This document shows positions 51,518-60,623 of a stretch of DNA of 64,000 nucleotides, piece after piece; within the stretch, counting starts at the first letter, position 1, and each line of letters begins with the position of its first letter. Below the pieces are notes generated by a model. It worked only from the letters and a program-made list of their open reading frames with translations. It was not told where the DNA came from and made no database searches. Source of the stretch: Pseudomonas frederiksbergensis (GTDB lineage: Bacteria > Pseudomonadota > Gammaproteobacteria > Pseudomonadales > Pseudomonadaceae); assembly GCF_900105495.1 (NCBI RefSeq), contig NZ_FNTF01000002.1, positions 3,960,501 to 4,024,500 on the forward strand, given 5' to 3'. Position numbers and translations under genes: made by a program.

Positions 51518-54500
51518 TGTTGCGCCTCCAGTTTCAGGACCTTGGCCGCTTTGCGCTTTTCACCGCGCTCCACAAAGTTACGAATCAATACGTAGAACAC
51601 GGGTGTCAGCAACAGACCGAAGAAGGTCACCCCGAGCATCCCGGAGAACACCGCCACACCCATGGCATGACGCATTTCGGCACCGGCACCGCTGGAGAAC
51701 ACCAGAGGCACAACCCCCATGATGAACGCGAAGGAAGTCATCAGGATCGGCCGCAGACGCAGGCGGCAAGCTTCGAGCACCGCCGCGAGCGGGTTCATGC
51801 CTTCGTCCTCCTGTTTGTCCTTGGCAAACTCGACGATCAGAATCGCGTTCTTACAGGCAAGCCCCACCAGTACGATCAAACCGATCTGGGTGAAGATGTT
51901 GTTGTCGCCTCCCGAAGCAATCACACCAGTGATGGCCGACAGCAGGGTCATCGGTACGATCAGGATCACCGCCAATGGCAGGCTCCAGCTTTCGTATTGA
52001 GCCGCGAGTACCAGGAACGCCAGCAGCACGCAGAGCGGGAACACGAACAGTGCGGTGTTACCGGACAGAATCTGCTGGTAGGTCAGGTCGGTCCATTCGT
52101 AGGTCATGCCGTTCGGAAGTTCTTCCTTGAGCAGTTTCTCGATGGCTTTTTCGGCCTGGCCGGAGCTGTAGCCGGGAGCGGCAGCACCGTTGATTTCAGC
52201 GGTGATGAAGCCGTTGTAGTGCATCACGCGGTCCGGGCCCGAGGTGTCGCTGACCTTGATAAAGGTCGCCAGCGGGATCATCTCACCTCTGTTGTTACGC
52301 ACTTTCAACTGACCGATCTGGTCCGGTTCGAGACGGAACTGTTGTTCTGCCTGAACGTTGACCTGGTAGGTGCGACCGAAGCGGTTGAAGTCGTTGGCAT
52401 ACAGCGAACCCAGGTAGATCTGCAGGGTGTCAAAGATGTCGCTGACGGCCACGCCGTGGGTCTTGGCTTTTTCGCGGTCGATAGCGGCATCGACTTGCGG
52501 CACGTTCACGGTGTAGCTGGTGAACAGGGCGGCCAGTTCCGGCACGTTGTGGCTCTTGGTGATGATGTTCATGGTTTCTTTGTACAGCTCGTCATAACCC
52601 AGGTTGCCCCGGTCTTCGATCTGCAGGCGGAAACCACCAATGGTGCCCAGGCCTTGTACCGGCGGCGGCGGGAAGATGGCCATGTAGGCTTCCTGGATCC
52701 CGGCGAACTGGCCGTTCAATGCACCGGCAATCGCACCGGCGGACATGCTCGGGTCTTTACGCTCGTCGAACGGTTTCAGGGTGACGAACACGATGCCGGC
52801 GTTAGGGCTGTTGGTGAAACCGTTAATCGACAGGCCAGGGAAGGCCACCGCACTTTCCACGCCAGGCTGTTTCAGGGCCAGGTCGGACATGCGTTTGATC
52901 ACGTCTTCGGTACGGTCCAGGCTCGAGGCGTCCGGCAGTTGCGCGAAGGCCACCAGGTATTGCTTGTCCTGGCCGGGTACGAAACCGGTCGGGGTGTTGG
53001 AGAAACCGAAGAACGTCAGCACCATCAGCCCGGCGTACACCAGCAAGGCGATACCGCTGCTGCGGATAACCCGGCCCACGGTGCCGACATAACCATGGCT
53101 GGCCTTGTCGAAGAAGCGGTTGAACGGACGGAACAGCCAGCCACCGAAGATCTTGTCGAGAACCTTGGAGAAACGGTCCTTCGGTGCGTCATGACTTTTG
53201 AGCAACACCGCAGCCAGGGCGGGCGACAGGGTCAGCGAGTTGAACGCCGAGATCACAGTCGAGATCGCGATGGTCAGGGCGAACTGCTTGTAGAACTGCC
53301 CGGTCAACCCGGAGATGAACGCGGCCGGGATAAACACCGCACACAGCACCAACGCCGTTGCGATGATCGGGCCGGTCACTTCACGCATCGCACGTTTGGT
53401 GGCTTCTACAGGGGTTAATCCGAGCCCGATGTTTCGCTCGACGTTCTCCACCACCACAATCGCATCGTCGACCACGATACCGATAGCCAACACCAGGCCG
53501 AACAGTGACAGGGCGTTCAGCGAGAAGCCGAACAGGTGCATCACGGCAAACGTACCGATCAGCGAAACCGGCACCGCCACCAACGGAATGATCGAGGCGC
53601 GCCAGGTTTGCAGGAACAGGATCACCACCAGCACAACGAGGATCAGGGCTTCGAAGAGAGTGTGAACCACCGCCTCGATGGAGCCGCGCACGAAGATCGT
53701 CGGGTCATAGACGATGCTGAAGTCCATGCCTTCCGGGAAGTTTTTCTTCAGCTCGGCCATTTTCTCCCGGACATCGTTGGAGATCTGGATCGCGTTGGAG
53801 CCGGGGCGCTGGAAGATCGGGATTGCCACCGCCGGCTGGTTGTTCAGCAAGGAGCGCAGGGCGTATTGGCTGGAGCCGAGTTCGACACGAGCGATGTCTT
53901 TCAGGCGAGTGATTTCACCATTGTCGCCGGAGCGAATGATGATGTTCTCGAACTCTTCTTCGGAAACCAGACGACCTTGGGTGTTGACCGACAGCTGGAA
54001 CGCAGTGGCATTCGGCGCAGGCGGAGCGCCCAGGGCACCGGCCGCTACTTGACGGTTTTGTTCACGAATGGCGGTCACGACGTCGGTGGCGGTCAGGTTG
54101 CGCGAAGCGGTCTTGTTCGGATCGAGCCAGACCCGCAGCGAGTAATCGCCCATGCCGAACAGCTGCACATCACCGACACCGCCCAGACGCGCCAGCTCAT
54201 CCTTGATGTTGAGCAAGGCGTAGTTGGACAGGTAGAGCATGTCGTAGCGTTTGTCCGGCGAGGTCAAGTGCACAACCATGGTCAGGTCGGGCGACGCCTT
54301 GTCCACGGTGATACCGATACGCGTCACTTCTTCTGGAAGTTTGGGTTCGGTCCGGGTCACCCGGTTCTGCACCTGGACCTGTGCGTTGTCCAGGTCAGTG
54401 CCCAGCGCAAAGGTGATGGTCAGGGTGATCTTGCCGTCGGCGGTGGACTGCGAGGACATGTACAGCATGTTCTCGACGCCGGTGATGGCTTGCTCCAGTG

Positions 54501-54696
54501 GCGCGGCCACGGTTTCACCGATGACTTTAGGGTTGGCACCCGGGAAGTTCGCCCGAACCACAACGGTCGGCGGAACCACTTCCGGGTATTCGCTGATCGG
54601 CAACTGGAACAGCGAGATGGCACCGGCGATCAGGATCAGCAGCGAAAGTACCGCGGCAAAGATCGGCCGTGAAATGAAGAATTGGGAAAAATTCAT
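51514..54696 (-). CDS. mexF: RND efflux transporter MexF
   Basis: 1060-residue inner-membrane proton/drug antiporter of the HAE1 RND family. It has twelve helices and two large periplasmic loops. Features: N-terminal MNFSQFFISRPIFAAVLSLL, the helix-4 proton relay IGIVVDDAIVVVENVERN, and GLACKNAILIVEFAKD in helix 10 with its Lys. In P. aeruginosa the pump exports chloramphenicol, fluoroquinolones, trimethoprim and quinolone signal precursors. It lies 15 bp after mexE. Confidence 0.95.
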   Translation of the reverse strand: MNFSQFFISRPIFAAVLSLLILIAGAISLFQLPISEYPEVVPPTVVVRANFPGANPKVIGETVAAPLEQAITGVENMLYMSSQSTADGKITLTITFALGTDLDNAQVQVQNRVTRTEPKLPEEVTRIGITVDKASPDLTMVVHLTSPDKRYDMLYLSNYALLNIKDELARLGGVGDVQLFGMGDYSLRVWLDPNKTASRNLTATDVVTAIREQNRQVAAGALGAPPAPNATAFQLSVNTQGRLVSEEEFENIIIRSGDNGEITRLKDIARVELGSSQYALRSLLNNQPAVAIPIFQRPGSNAIQISNDVREKMAELKKNFPEGMDFSIVYDPTIFVRGSIEAVVHTLFEALILVVLVVILFLQTWRASIIPLVAVPVSLIGTFAVMHLFGFSLNALSLFGLVLAIGIVVDDAIVVVENVERNIGLGLTPVEATKRAMREVTGPIIATALVLCAVFIPAAFISGLTGQFYKQFALTIAISTVISAFNSLTLSPALAAVLLKSHDAPKDRFSKVLDKIFGGWLFRPFNRFFDKASHGYVGTVGRVIRSSGIALLVYAGLMVLTFFGFSNTPTGFVPGQDKQYLVAFAQLPDASSLDRTEDVIKRMSDLALKQPGVESAVAFPGLSINGFTNSPNAGIVFVTLKPFDERKDPSMSAGAIAGALNGQFAGIQEAYMAIFPPPPVQGLGTIGGFRLQIEDRGNLGYDELYKETMNIITKSHNVPELAALFTSYTVNVPQVDAAIDREKAKTHGVAVSDIFDTLQIYLGSLYANDFNRFGRTYQVNVQAEQQFRLEPDQIGQLKVRNNRGEMIPLATFIKVSDTSGPDRVMHYNGFITAEINGAAAPGYSSGQAEKAIEKLLKEELPNGMTYEWTDLTYQQILSGNTALFVFPLCVLLAFLVLAAQYESWSLPLAVILIVPMTLLSAITGVIASGGDNNIFTQIGLIVLVGLACKNAILIVEFAKDKQEDEGMNPLAAVLEACRLRLRPILMTSFAFIMGVVPLVFSSGAGAEMRHAMGVAVFSGMLGVTFFGLLLTPVFYVLIRNFVERGEKRKAAKVLKLEAQQ

Positions 54697-54711
54697 CGGA
54701 GTTGTCGTCCC

Positions 54712-55965
54712 TTAACCGCGTGGAGTCGCGGCAGCCAATTTCACAACCGAACCCGGCGCGACCTTGGCAGGTGCGACTTGGGGCAGGTTGCTGGCTTCCA
54801 GCGCTTGTCGTTGTTGTGCAAGTGCCGCGAGGGTTTGTTCACTGGCCATCGGGATCACTTCTGGCGTGACCGGCGAACCAGGGCGAACCCGTTGCAGACC
54901 CTTGACGATGATCGTGTCGTCCTTGTTCAGGCCGCTGCGCACGATGCGCAAACCTTCGATCTTCGGACCCAGCTCGACCGAGCGATACGCCGTCTTGTTG
55001 TCGGCATCCATCACCAGCACGAATTTTTTACCCAGATCGGTACCGACCGCTTCGTCGTTGATCAGCACGGCGGAATAGGTGCCGCTGCCGACCAGTTTCA
55101 GGCGGGCATACAAGCCGGGGGTGTATTGACCGTCAGTGTTGTCGAACACCGCGCGACCACGGATGGTGCCGGTTTTCGGGTTGACCTGGTTGTCGACGAA
55201 GTTCATCACGCCCTGGTGCGGGTTGCCGTCTTCGTTGGAGAGACCGAGGTACACCGGCGTGGTAGCACCGCGTTTGCCCTGGCGAGCGAGCTGGGTGTAT
55301 TTGAGGAACACACGCTCGTCAGCGTCGAAGTAGGCGTAGACCTTGTCGGTGGACACCACGCTGGTCAGCGCGGTGGTATCGGCGGTCACCAGGTTGCCGG
55401 CAGTGATTTCTGCGCGACTGACGCGGCCGCTGATCGGCGCGGTGACACGGGTGAAGCTCAGGTTCAGTTTGGCCAGGTCCAGTTGCGCCTGGAGGGCACC
55501 GACGGCGGCGCGGGCTTCTTGAGCAGCGCTGGTGCGCGAATCGGCCAGCTCGGCGGAGATCGCGTTGCTGGTGCGCAGACGTTCGCCACGCTGGGATTCG
55601 TTTTCGCTGCGGGTGGCGGTGGCGCGGGATTGGGCAACCAGGGCTTCGAGGCGGCGGACCTCGGCCTGGAATGGACGCGGGTCGATCTGGAACAGCAGGT
55701 CGCCTTTCTTGACCAAAGCACCTTCAGTGAAGGCCACTTCATCGATCTGGCCGGAGACCCGTGGACGAATCTCCACGGTTTCCGGGGCTTCGAGGCGCCC
55801 GGTGAATTCGTCCCACTCGTTCACCGGTTGTTCCAGCACCTTGGCCACGCTGACCTTGGCTGCGGGCATAGTGGCGGCCGTGTCCGGAGTCTTGCCGCAA
55901 GCGCTCATCACCAGCACGGCCAACAGGGCCAACGGGAAGCGTAAATGTTTGAGTGATTGTTCCAT
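54712..55965 (-). CDS. mexE: RND periplasmic adaptor MexE
   Basis: 417-residue membrane-fusion lipoprotein joining MexF to OprN. Lipobox ALLAVLVMSACGK gives a lipidated Cys near residue 24. Lipoyl, hairpin and barrel domains follow: VEIRPRVSGQIDEVAFTEGA, LNLSFTRVTAPISGRVSRAE, and GLRIVRSGLNKDDTIIVKGL near the end. The start at 55965 (MEQSLKHL) fits the family; the frame extends upstream without a site. It is the first gene of the operon, with the regulatory region at 55966-56284. Confidence 0.95.
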   Translation of the reverse strand: MEQSLKHLRFPLALLAVLVMSACGKTPDTAATMPAAKVSVAKVLEQPVNEWDEFTGRLEAPETVEIRPRVSGQIDEVAFTEGALVKKGDLLFQIDPRPFQAEVRRLEALVAQSRATATRSENESQRGERLRTSNAISAELADSRTSAAQEARAAVGALQAQLDLAKLNLSFTRVTAPISGRVSRAEITAGNLVTADTTALTSVVSTDKVYAYFDADERVFLKYTQLARQGKRGATTPVYLGLSNEDGNPHQGVMNFVDNQVNPKTGTIRGRAVFDNTDGQYTPGLYARLKLVGSGTYSAVLINDEAVGTDLGKKFVLVMDADNKTAYRSVELGPKIEGLRIVRSGLNKDDTIIVKGLQRVRPGSPVTPEVIPMASEQTLAALAQQRQALEASNLPQVAPAKVAPGSVVKLAAATPRG

Positions 55966-56177
55966 GGATGCATCCGCCAATGTATTGAGAATGGGCGGAT
56001 GATGCTCGGGGAGGCTGTATCGCACGAATCGAATGAGGCAAAGATAACTATCATTCGGAATGATATAAGCGCCAGGCAAGCTCTCTAGCGTGCACCTTTC
56101 GTTAGGCGGCTATCAATTGGGATGATGACAATTCTGTGTTGCGGGGAGTGCAAAAGTTGGACGTAGAACCGAGTCGC
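55966..56177 (-). promoter_or_regulatory. mexE upstream region with inverted repeat and nod-box-like site
   Basis: TATCATTCGGAATGATA (56049-56065) is a perfect inverted repeat with 8-bp arms and one central base, about 85 bp before the mexE ATG. Further upstream, read on the mexE strand, ATCATCCCAATTGATAGCC (56126-56108) resembles the MexT binding pattern ATCA-N5-GTCGAT-N4 with two mismatches in the second block. The two are candidate operators; neither is proven. Confidence 0.4.
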
Positions 56178-56265
56178 GGCCATCGCGGGCAAGCCCGCTC
56201 CCACATTGAATCTATGGTGTTCACAAATCCCTGTGGGAGCGGGCTTGCCCGCGAAGAGGCCATCA
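56178..56265. repeat. REP pair between mexT and mexE
   Basis: TCGCGGGCAAGCCCGCTCCC (56183-56202) and the inverted GGGAGCGGGCTTGCCCGCGA flank a 27-nt loop. This is the GCGGGCAAGCCCGC variant of the local REP family. It ends 20 bp after the mexT stop and sits upstream of the mexE control region. Confidence 0.88.
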
Positions 56266-56284
56266 GCCCTCATAACAATCAGGA

Positions 56285-57202
56285 TCAGGCCAGACTATCC
56301 GGATCACCAAAAAACATCTGAATTCGCGAGCGTAACCAACGCTCACCCGGATCATTATCCTGCGACCCACGCCAGGCCATGTGCAATTCAAAACTGCGCA
56401 CCGGCAACGGCGGGTCTTCAGCCCGCACACCGCCGGCCGCCGTTAATGCTTCAGCCGTATAATCCGGCACGGTCGCGACAATATCGGTGCCGCTGATGAG
56501 TGTGCTGAGACCGTTGAACTGCGGCACGGCAAGCACCACATGGCGTTTGCGCCCGAGCTTTTCCAGCTCTTCATCTATAAAGCCGCTCAGGTCACCGGCG
56601 AACGACACCAGCGCATGAGGCCGCGCGCAGAAATCATCCAGGCTCAACGGCCCTGGCACTGTGTCGGCCCGCAACAGCTTCGGCATGCTGCGGCGCAGTA
56701 CTTTGCGCTTGGCGTTGGCCGGCAGGTCGGCGGTGTAGCTGACGCCGATGGAAATCTCGCCCGAAGCCAGCAGGCTCGGCATCAGGATGTAGTTGGCCCG
56801 ACGCACCACCAGCACGATCCCCGGGGATTCGGCACGCAGGCGCTTGAGCAGCATCGGCAGCAGGGCGAATTCGACATCGTCCGACAGACCGATGCGAAAC
56901 ACCGCGGTGCTGGTCGCCGGATCGAATTCCGCCGCACGACTGACCGCGGTGGAAATCGAATCCAGTGCAGGCGAGAGCAGGGCGAAGATTTCCACCGCCC
57001 GGGCGGACGGTTCCATGCTGCGACCGGTGCGCACGAACAACGGATCATCGAACAGCCCGCGCAAGCGCGAGAGCGCCGCACTGATGGCCGGCTGACCGAG
57101 GAACAGTTTCTCCGCAGCGCGGGTCACACTGCGTTCGTGCATCAATGTTTCGAAAACGATCAACAGGTTCAGGTCGACACGACGCAGGTCATTACGATTC
57201 AT
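56285..57202 (-). CDS. mexT: LysR-type activator MexT
   Basis: 305-residue activator of mexEF-oprN and mexS. The N-terminus MNRNDLRRVDLNLLIVFETL and the winged helix (KLFLGQPAISAALSRLRGLF, DDPLFVRTGRSMEPSARAVE) match MexT closely, as do FRIGLSDDVEFALLPMLLKR, VVRRANYILMPSLLASGEIS and RAEDPPLPVRSFELHMAWRG. The reading frame is intact, without the inactivating 8-bp repeat change known in some P. aeruginosa strains. AGGA precedes ATG 57202. It is transcribed toward mexE and divergently from mexS. Confidence 0.94.
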   Translation of the reverse strand: MNRNDLRRVDLNLLIVFETLMHERSVTRAAEKLFLGQPAISAALSRLRGLFDDPLFVRTGRSMEPSARAVEIFALLSPALDSISTAVSRAAEFDPATSTAVFRIGLSDDVEFALLPMLLKRLRAESPGIVLVVRRANYILMPSLLASGEISIGVSYTADLPANAKRKVLRRSMPKLLRADTVPGPLSLDDFCARPHALVSFAGDLSGFIDEELEKLGRKRHVVLAVPQFNGLSTLISGTDIVATVPDYTAEALTAAGGVRAEDPPLPVRSFELHMAWRGSQDNDPGERWLRSRIQMFFGDPDSLA

Positions 57203-57470
57203 CTGGAGTCCTGGCAGAGTCATCAAGCTTGACGAGAGCGGCCATATGAGAACAATGGCCGGCATGAATATTAAGGGGAAAGGCTGCTACTCTGCACCGA
57301 GTAATTCAGTTTTCCTGAAATGGATGCTTCGGTTTTCACGGCATTTGATGATGTCACCGGCGCTGCGGAATCAATGACAGGCATGTCGACTATTAATAGC
57401 CACTGATAGTCTTGGGTAGAAAGCCCGGATAGAGTTCAGGGCATTAGAGGTTTCTTTGACGAGGTTTGCG
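57203..57470. promoter_or_regulatory. Divergent mexT/mexS promoter region
   Basis: 268 bp shared by mexT and mexS. GTCGAC with TATT and AATAG following (57394-57408, in GGCATGTCGACTATTAATAG) is a weak match to the second part of the MexT site, about 65-75 bp before the mexS start, where MexT would activate mexS. Confidence 0.4.
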
Positions 57471-58493
57471 ATGTCCCGCACGATCCGTTTTCACAAGTTT
57501 GGTCCAGCCGAGGTGCTCAAATGCGAAGAGCATGCGGCCGCTCTCCCTGCACCGGGCGAAGTGCAGGTGCGCGTCGAGGCGATTGGCATCAGCTGGTACG
57601 ACATTCTCTGGCGCCAGAACCTGGCCTCGTCTCACGCTCGTCTGCCTTCAGGCCTTGGCCATGAAATGTCCGGCGTCGTGACGGCGGTCGGCGAGGGCGT
57701 CGATGATCTGGCAATCGGCGACAAAGTCGCCAGCTTCCCGGCTGCAAGCCCCAACGATTATCCGGTCTATGGCGAACAGATCGTTCTGCCGCGTACGGCA
57801 CTGACTCGTTACCCGGACGTACTCAGCCCGATCGAAGCCAGTGTGCATTACACGCCGCTGCTGATCGCTTACTTTGCTTATGTCGATCTGGCACGGGTCA
57901 AGCCCGGGCAATTCGCCCTGGTGACCGACGCCAGTCATTGTGCCGGTCCGTCCTTCGTACAATTGGGCAAGGCTCTGGGCATCCGGGTCATTGCCGCAAC
58001 CAAGACCGCGGAAGAACGTGAGAATCTGCTGTCCCTGGGCGCCGAGAAAGTCATCGTCACCGAGGAACAGGATCTGCTGATGCAGATCAACAAGATCACC
58101 GACAACCGTGGCGTGGACGTGGTGTTCGACGGTCTCGGCGGGCCACAGATGTCGTTGCTTGGCGATGTGCTTGCACCTCGCGGCAGCCTGGTACTGTACG
58201 GCCTGCAAGGTGGCAACCAGACGCCGTTCCCGGCCTGTGCGGCGTTCCAGAAGAACATCCAGTTCTTTGTGCACTGCATCGGCAACTTCACCGGCAAGCC
58301 GGAACTGGGCATCATCCAGGACCAGGTCGCACTGCAACGCGCCTTGCGCGACATCAACCAGATGACCGCCGACCGCGTGCTGCTACCGCTCAAGACTCGG
58401 GTCTTCCCGTTTGCCGAGTTTGTAGAAGCACACCGCTACATGGACGAATGCCCATGCCGCGAACGGGTCGCCCTCCAGGTCGAACCTGCCTAA
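57471..58493 (+). CDS. mexS: Quinone oxidoreductase-like MexS
   Basis: 340-residue MDR-superfamily oxidoreductase (zinc alcohol-dehydrogenase fold, NADPH-binding GxxGPxxVQLGKALG region read as AGPSFVQLGKALGIRVIAAT). MexS signatures: MSRTIRFHKFGPAEVLKCEE, GISWYDILWRQNLA, LPSGLGHEMSG, and FPACAAFQKNIQFFVHC. In P. aeruginosa its loss raises MexT activity and pump expression, so it is thought to remove a toxic metabolite. Here the gene is intact. ATG 57471 is used; an upstream in-frame ATG at 57456 gives a 5-residue extension (MTRFA) that the family lacks. It is followed by a terminator. Confidence 0.94.
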   Translation: MSRTIRFHKFGPAEVLKCEEHAAALPAPGEVQVRVEAIGISWYDILWRQNLASSHARLPSGLGHEMSGVVTAVGEGVDDLAIGDKVASFPAASPNDYPVYGEQIVLPRTALTRYPDVLSPIEASVHYTPLLIAYFAYVDLARVKPGQFALVTDASHCAGPSFVQLGKALGIRVIAATKTAEERENLLSLGAEKVIVTEEQDLLMQINKITDNRGVDVVFDGLGGPQMSLLGDVLAPRGSLVLYGLQGGNQTPFPACAAFQKNIQFFVHCIGNFTGKPELGIIQDQVALQRALRDINQMTADRVLLPLKTRVFPFAEFVEAHRYMDECPCRERVALQVEPA

Positions 58494-58516
58494 GTCCTTC
58501 ATGTAAGCCCCTCTGC

Positions 58517-58545
58517 AAAGTCCGCGTCCGCCGCGGACTTTTCTG
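58517..58545 (+). terminator. Rho-independent terminator after mexS
   Basis: AAAGTCCGCG (58517-58526) pairs perfectly with CGCGGACTTT (58532-58541) over a 5-nt loop, followed by TCTGTTTC. It is 24 bp beyond mexS. Confidence 0.8.
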
Positions 58546-59068
58546 TTTCAACCCCGCTGAAATGAGATGTCGCCTCGCCCCCTCAATAGGTCAGTTCAGC
58601 AACTGAACTGGTTTTTGCTCTCAATCTGTATCTTCTAATCATCATATAAGCCTTGATAATTGAATGATTACTTTCATCTCAAGGAATGAGTCATGGCTGG
58701 GTATCAGCTTGATACTTTTCAATACACACTGTTAATACATATCCGACCAATAGTTCGTCGTTGCGCCGTTACCAAAAAAACATGGGTGACTTCTTTCTCT
58801 ATTTCTTGTGCTAATTGTCTGTGGGACGTTGTCGGATATTTCCTAGGATCTCGCGGTCGGCTGCAAGGGCCCGGCTCTACAGGGGTTCACGGTCACCTGC
58901 CTCTGGCGGGAGCAAGGGGGACTTCCAGTTATTTCAAATAATTACTAAAAGCTTAAGTGCTAGCATTTGGCAATAGCGTCCAGTACTTCAGTCGGGGCAA
59001 GCAACCCATTGCGCAATGCGTGTGGTGGTTGGCACGACATCGAACTTACAAGTATCAGGTAAATAAAG
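58546..59068. other. AT-richer intergenic region before the 495-residue gene
   Basis: 523 bp. CAGTTCAG (58592-58599) and CTGAACTG (58603-58610) form a perfect 8-bp hairpin with a 3-nt loop followed by GTTTTTG; it may be a second terminator or an operator. 58620-58690 is AT-rich (CTAATCATCATATAAGCC) and promoter-like. An 82-codon frame starts at ATG 58693 after AAGGA, but its second half reads through GC-rich inverted segments and has no protein-like pattern, so it is not called as a gene. Confidence 0.45.
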
Positions 59069-60556
59069 ATGACCAATATCCATGACCAAGCGATGAACTA
59101 TGTCTATCAGCAAGTGCTGCAGCGATTGTTGAGTTTCTTCTCGCGTGCCGAACGCACGGCATTGCAACTGATGATTCAGCGATTGGTGGTGGCCGCCGGA
59201 GGCATGGAGCATATTGTCGAATTCAAGGTCCTGGCCATTCAGTCGGGGTCCCGTGACAGTTGTTACACCCTGGCGCTGCTGCGCGCTGCGCAGCTGAGTA
59301 TCGCCGGCCGGGCGCCAGCGACGTTCCAGTTGCGTGTGGCCTCCTTGCGCTTGAACGACGCAAGCCCGACGGCCCTGGAAAACATCCATCGCAGCTGCAG
59401 CGCCTTGTTCCTCTACGACGATCCTCGGGTCGAAGTGTTGATGGTTGATAACCGGGAGGTCCTGCCGTTCAACCACTTGACGCCGATTTCCGAAGGTGGC
59501 CGAGAGTCCAATCGGCTCAATCTTTTGATGGTGGGCCATTGTCGCGCCTGGAACGGGCCGCTTGAACTGTGGGACGACGGGTATTTGGCCACCGGAGAGT
59601 TCTATGGGCAAATAGCTCGCTGGGACCGCGGTGTCGATGCGTTGATCAGCAGCGACTCACCCCGTCAGCAGAAACAGTTTCTCGACGGCTTGAAGCGTGC
59701 GGCCGCCAAGGCCGGGCTCAAGACCTCGGATCATCACGAAACCGGCTACGAGGCGCTTTTCGCATTGCTCGATGAACTGGGCAGCGACTGCTACCGCGCT
59801 TTTTATGCCGAGCATGGCCAGGTTGCATGGCGCCCGGCCGAACGATTCGAGGCCTGTCGTCGCGCCACGTACATCGACATTCACGACTTGCTGGTCAGCA
59901 ACCTGGAAGAGCGTTGGCCGCTGCTCACAGAGTTTCTCGGTTTTCAAGCCGACGAACTGGCGGCTCAGCTCAGCGACAACGAGTACGTCAGCCTTTCTAT
60001 CTGCGCCCACATGCGGGGTTTGCAGTCGTGCTTCGTCCACGACCGCGGCTACGAAACAGGTGTCACCGAATACCTGCAGCGTGCATTGATCATGATGCGG
60101 CGCAAGCAACTGGCGGAACGGTTGTGCGAACAAGCGGTAGAGGCGTTCGGCAATCCGGCGATGTTGGCCGAACTGCGCGTGCTGGCGGCGGCCGAGGCGC
60201 AAAAAAGCCTTGGCCTGAACGAGGCTCAACTGGTGTGCCTGCTTTTTTCACCTTTCGTCGACAATGGCGCGGCGCTTGAGCGTTTTCTGCGCCAGTGCCA
60301 CCCCGGCATGCTCGTGGCGATGCCTGATTTGCACCGGGCAATGCAGGGCCAGCCGGTGCCGGAGCAGGTTCTGCACTGGATGACCGATGTCAGCGGTTTG
60401 CCTGTCAACTTGATTGGCAAGATTTATCGCATGGCCCCGTTGTCTGCAGGTGAAAGCAGGGCAGGCGCGCTGGAAATCGACAGCGCGGGTGTGCAAGTGG
60501 CAACCGCTTGCGACGACGACACGGCGGTGGCGGATGAATGGTCAGCGGGGCGCTGA
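59069..60556 (+). CDS. Uncharacterised 495-residue protein
   Basis: Soluble protein with no signal peptide or membrane helix; I do not recognise the family. It starts MTNIHDQAMNYVYQQVLQRL, mostly helical at the N-terminus, with a beta-rich stretch near residues 95-180 (RVEVLMVDNREVLPFNHLTP, LNLLMVGHCRAWNGPLELWD) and long helices after 200 (YEALFALLDELGSDCYRAFY, ELRVLAAAEAQKSLGLNEAQ). The last 50 residues look disordered and acidic. Codon use is like its neighbours. It is 67 bp upstream of a MocR regulator on the same strand. Confidence 0.85.
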   Translation: MTNIHDQAMNYVYQQVLQRLLSFFSRAERTALQLMIQRLVVAAGGMEHIVEFKVLAIQSGSRDSCYTLALLRAAQLSIAGRAPATFQLRVASLRLNDASPTALENIHRSCSALFLYDDPRVEVLMVDNREVLPFNHLTPISEGGRESNRLNLLMVGHCRAWNGPLELWDDGYLATGEFYGQIARWDRGVDALISSDSPRQQKQFLDGLKRAAAKAGLKTSDHHETGYEALFALLDELGSDCYRAFYAEHGQVAWRPAERFEACRRATYIDIHDLLVSNLEERWPLLTEFLGFQADELAAQLSDNEYVSLSICAHMRGLQSCFVHDRGYETGVTEYLQRALIMMRRKQLAERLCEQAVEAFGNPAMLAELRVLAAAEAQKSLGLNEAQLVCLLFSPFVDNGAALERFLRQCHPGMLVAMPDLHRAMQGQPVPEQVLHWMTDVSGLPVNLIGKIYRMAPLSAGESRAGALEIDSAGVQVATACDDDTAVADEWSAGR

Positions 60557-60623
60557 AAGTGCGTGGCTTGACAGATTTTCTGACGATGCATGAGGACGTT
60601 CACACGGCATTCGGCTCTTGCCC

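Noticed and set aside
51517..53418. 633-codon forward frame opposite mexF
   Set aside because: Antisense shadow of a conserved RND transporter; no protein-like pattern.
56041..56070. Fur box upstream of mexE
   Set aside because: GATAACTATCATTC resembles part of the Fur consensus, but the hexamer array is broken and the pump is not an iron system. It is reported only as an inverted repeat.
58693..58941. 82-codon forward frame with a fair AAGGA site
   Set aside because: The second half is Gly/Arg/Ser-rich read-through of GC-rich inverted segments and no domain is visible. Kept only as a note in the intergenic entry.
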